DNA of 54,895 nt from an uncultured Lachnospiraceae bacterium (GTDB lineage Bacteria > Bacillota > Clostridia > Lachnospirales > Lachnospiraceae), in contig CAMNSZ010000018.1 in assembly GCA_946557105.1 (NCBI GenBank), positions 1 through 54,895 of the forward strand, read 5' to 3'. A program made the translations under genes and the position numbers. Positions within the stretch are counted from its first letter, which is position 1; the number at the start of each line of letters is the position of its first letter. The notes beneath the pieces are model-generated. The model ran no database searches. It saw only the letters and a list, made by a program, of their open reading frames with translations, and was not told the origin of the DNA. Of the stretch, positions 53,936 to 54,895 are shown one piece after another.

Positions 53936-54367
53936 ATGGAAAAGAATGGGAAAACACAATATCCTCAGGGAATAAAATGGACAAAGCAGAGAAAAGATGT
54001 ATACAGGGTTCTGGCGGAGGCGAAGGAGCCTTTGAGCGCCGCACGGATATATCGTTATCTGGAAAAGGAAGATGGGGGCAGCGCTTATGCGGTATCCACG
54101 GTGTATCGTATTCTTGCCGCATTTGAGGAGAGGGGGCTGGTAAGTAAAACCATCTGGCTGGATGACGGTACGGTGGCTTATGAGCTGGACAGAGGAGAAC
54201 ATACTCACTATGCGGTCTGTCTGGAATGTCATAAAAGAATTCCTTTGGAAAATTGTCCTTTTGCCCATATTCATCTGGAGCCGGATGCGGGGGATTTTGT
54301 TGTTACGGGGCATAAGCTGGAGCTTTACGGATATTGTAAAGATTGTAAGGCGGTACACGAAGAATGA
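53936..54367 (+). CDS. Fur-family metalloregulator
   Basis: A 143-residue Fur-type repressor. The winged helix region reads KWTKQRKDVYRVLAEAKEPLSAARIYRYL and YAVSTVYRILAAFEERGLV. The dimer domain carries GEHTHYAVCLECHKRIPLENC and the second CKDC pair, so a structural zinc site is present. Zur or Mn/Fe sensing cannot be told apart by sequence. The start at 53936 follows AAGGGG, preferred over 53909. It is in an operon with the metal permease and probably controls the inverted repeat at 52949. Confidence 0.88.
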   Translation: MEKNGKTQYPQGIKWTKQRKDVYRVLAEAKEPLSAARIYRYLEKEDGGSAYAVSTVYRILAAFEERGLVSKTIWLDDGTVAYELDRGEHTHYAVCLECHKRIPLENCPFAHIHLEPDAGDFVVTGHKLELYGYCKDCKAVHEE

Positions 54368-54471
54368 ATTTTGTACTTTATTAAAAAAAAATAAAAAATT
54401 TTGAAAAAACACTTGCATTTCAATACAGCATAATATATAATAACACTTGCGTTGTGAAAAACATATAAAAT

Positions 54472-54544
54472 GCGCCGCTAGCTCAGTTGGTAGAGCACCT
54501 GACTCTTAATCAGGGTGTCCAGGGTTCGAGCCCCTGGCGGCGCA
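54472..54544 (+). tRNA. tRNA-Lys (CTT)
   Basis: A complete 73-nt tRNA. The acceptor stem is GCGCCGC/GCGGCGC with discriminator A, the anticodon stem CCTGA/TCAGG encloses CTCTTAA (anticodon CTT), and the T arm has GGGTTCGAGCCCC. CCA is not encoded. A terminator follows after 6 nt. Confidence 0.96.
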
Positions 54545-54550
54545 CTTGGA

Positions 54551-54598
54551 AGAACTGATTTTTGGGACACAGGAGCCCGGAGGTCGGTTCTTTTTTTT
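54551..54598 (+). terminator. Terminator of tRNA-Lys
   Basis: AGAACTGA (54551-54558) pairs with TCGGTTCT (54584-54591) with one T-G pair, and a run of eight Ts follows. It ends the tRNA-Lys transcript before tatD. Confidence 0.8.
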
Positions 54599-54664
54599 GC
54601 GCTTGACAATAAACGTATTTCGGTGTTTGATAGAATTGATATGATATAGGAATGGAGTAAGATT

Positions 54665-54895
54665 ATGACATATATTTTTGATACACATGCCCATTATGAC
54701 GACGAAGCCTTTGACGAGGACAGAGAGGAGCTGCTTGCCGTTTTGCCCGGACAGGGGATAAATAAGGTGGTCAATGTGGGAGCGAGTCTTTCCTCCTGTA
54801 AAAGGACTATTGAACTCATGGAGCGGTATGACTATATTTACGGCGCTGTCGGCGTGCATCCCAATGAGACGGAGGAGCTCAACGAGGAGTCTTTT
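54665..54895 (+). CDS. tatD: TatD-family metal-dependent DNase, 3' end outside window
   Basis: The first 77 codons of a TatD hydrolase. IFDTHAHYDDEAFDEDREELL carries the metal-binding HxH, and YGAVGVHPNETEEL is the second conserved motif. TatD enzymes are 3'-5' exonucleases or DNases of about 250 residues. The ATG at 54665 follows GGAG by 8 nt. TTGACA at 54603-54608 may be its -35 box, though the -10 box is not clear. The gene continues beyond the window. Confidence 0.9.
   Translation, partial: MTYIFDTHAHYDDEAFDEDREELLAVLPGQGINKVVNVGASLSSCKRTIELMERYDYIYGAVGVHPNETEELNEESF

Overview
The window looks like chromosome from a low-to-mid GC, endospore-forming anaerobic Firmicute, most likely a gut-associated member of the Lachnospiraceae; I cannot fix the genus. 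The support comes from sporulation genes (dipicolinate synthase dpaA/dpaB, a SpoVAF/GerA-type germination protein, YtaF), anaerobe peroxide defence (rubredoxin-first rubrerythrin with PerR), a bile salt hydrolase, luxS, plant-glycan enzymes (GH3, GH5, two CE1-like esterases), strong AGGAGG-type ribosome sites and several TTG starts.

Layout. 1-390: end of a tRNA cluster (partial Phe, two Gly). 0.5-9 kb: AraC regulator and acetyltransferase, SpoVAF-like protein, a DUF1576 membrane protein with a small partner, YtaF, an anion permease, a polysaccharide deacetylase and a UPF0340 protein. 9.2-13 kb: murG, then a decaying stretch holding a broken TSCPD-domain gene, a flavin-reductase-like gene behind a double operator, a TetR gene with two in-frame stops, an SDR gene, and the remains of a condensation-type acyltransferase. 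13-19.2 kb: lipoprotein, membrane protein, pgi, 2-hydroxyacid dehydrogenase, bile salt hydrolase, GtrA. 19.2-26.2 kb, all on the minus strand: dpaA-dpaB, asnB, a small unknown protein, a structured RNA candidate directly upstream of a reverse transcriptase, then luxS and mtnN.

26.2-29.5 kb is a scarred island: a methyltransferase fragment, a dead serine recombinase, an acetyltransferase behind a leader peptide and switchable hairpins, a truncated YhcG-type gene, and a second clpP overlapped by an AraC gene. 29.7-34.6 kb: rubrerythrin/perR, a two-component system and a GH5 lipoprotein. 34.7-45.7 kb: ACT protein, RNA-modification enzymes, coiled-coil protein, AI-2E-family transporter, O-antigen-ligase-like protein, two esterases and a FIST plus soluble chemoreceptor pair. 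45.8-54.9 kb: tRNA-Pro, ogt, an rRNA methyltransferase, a phosphatidylethanolamine operon (VTT protein, pssA, psd, PAP2), a GH3 enzyme, a metal exporter with a Fur-family regulator, tRNA-Lys and the start of tatD.

The two strongest candidates for something undescribed are the reverse transcriptase locus with its 15-bp-closed RNA (20590-22040) and the leader-peptide switch in front of the acetyltransferase at 27597. Neither can be proven from sequence reading alone. All functional names rest on recognised motifs and remembered family sequences, not on database searches.
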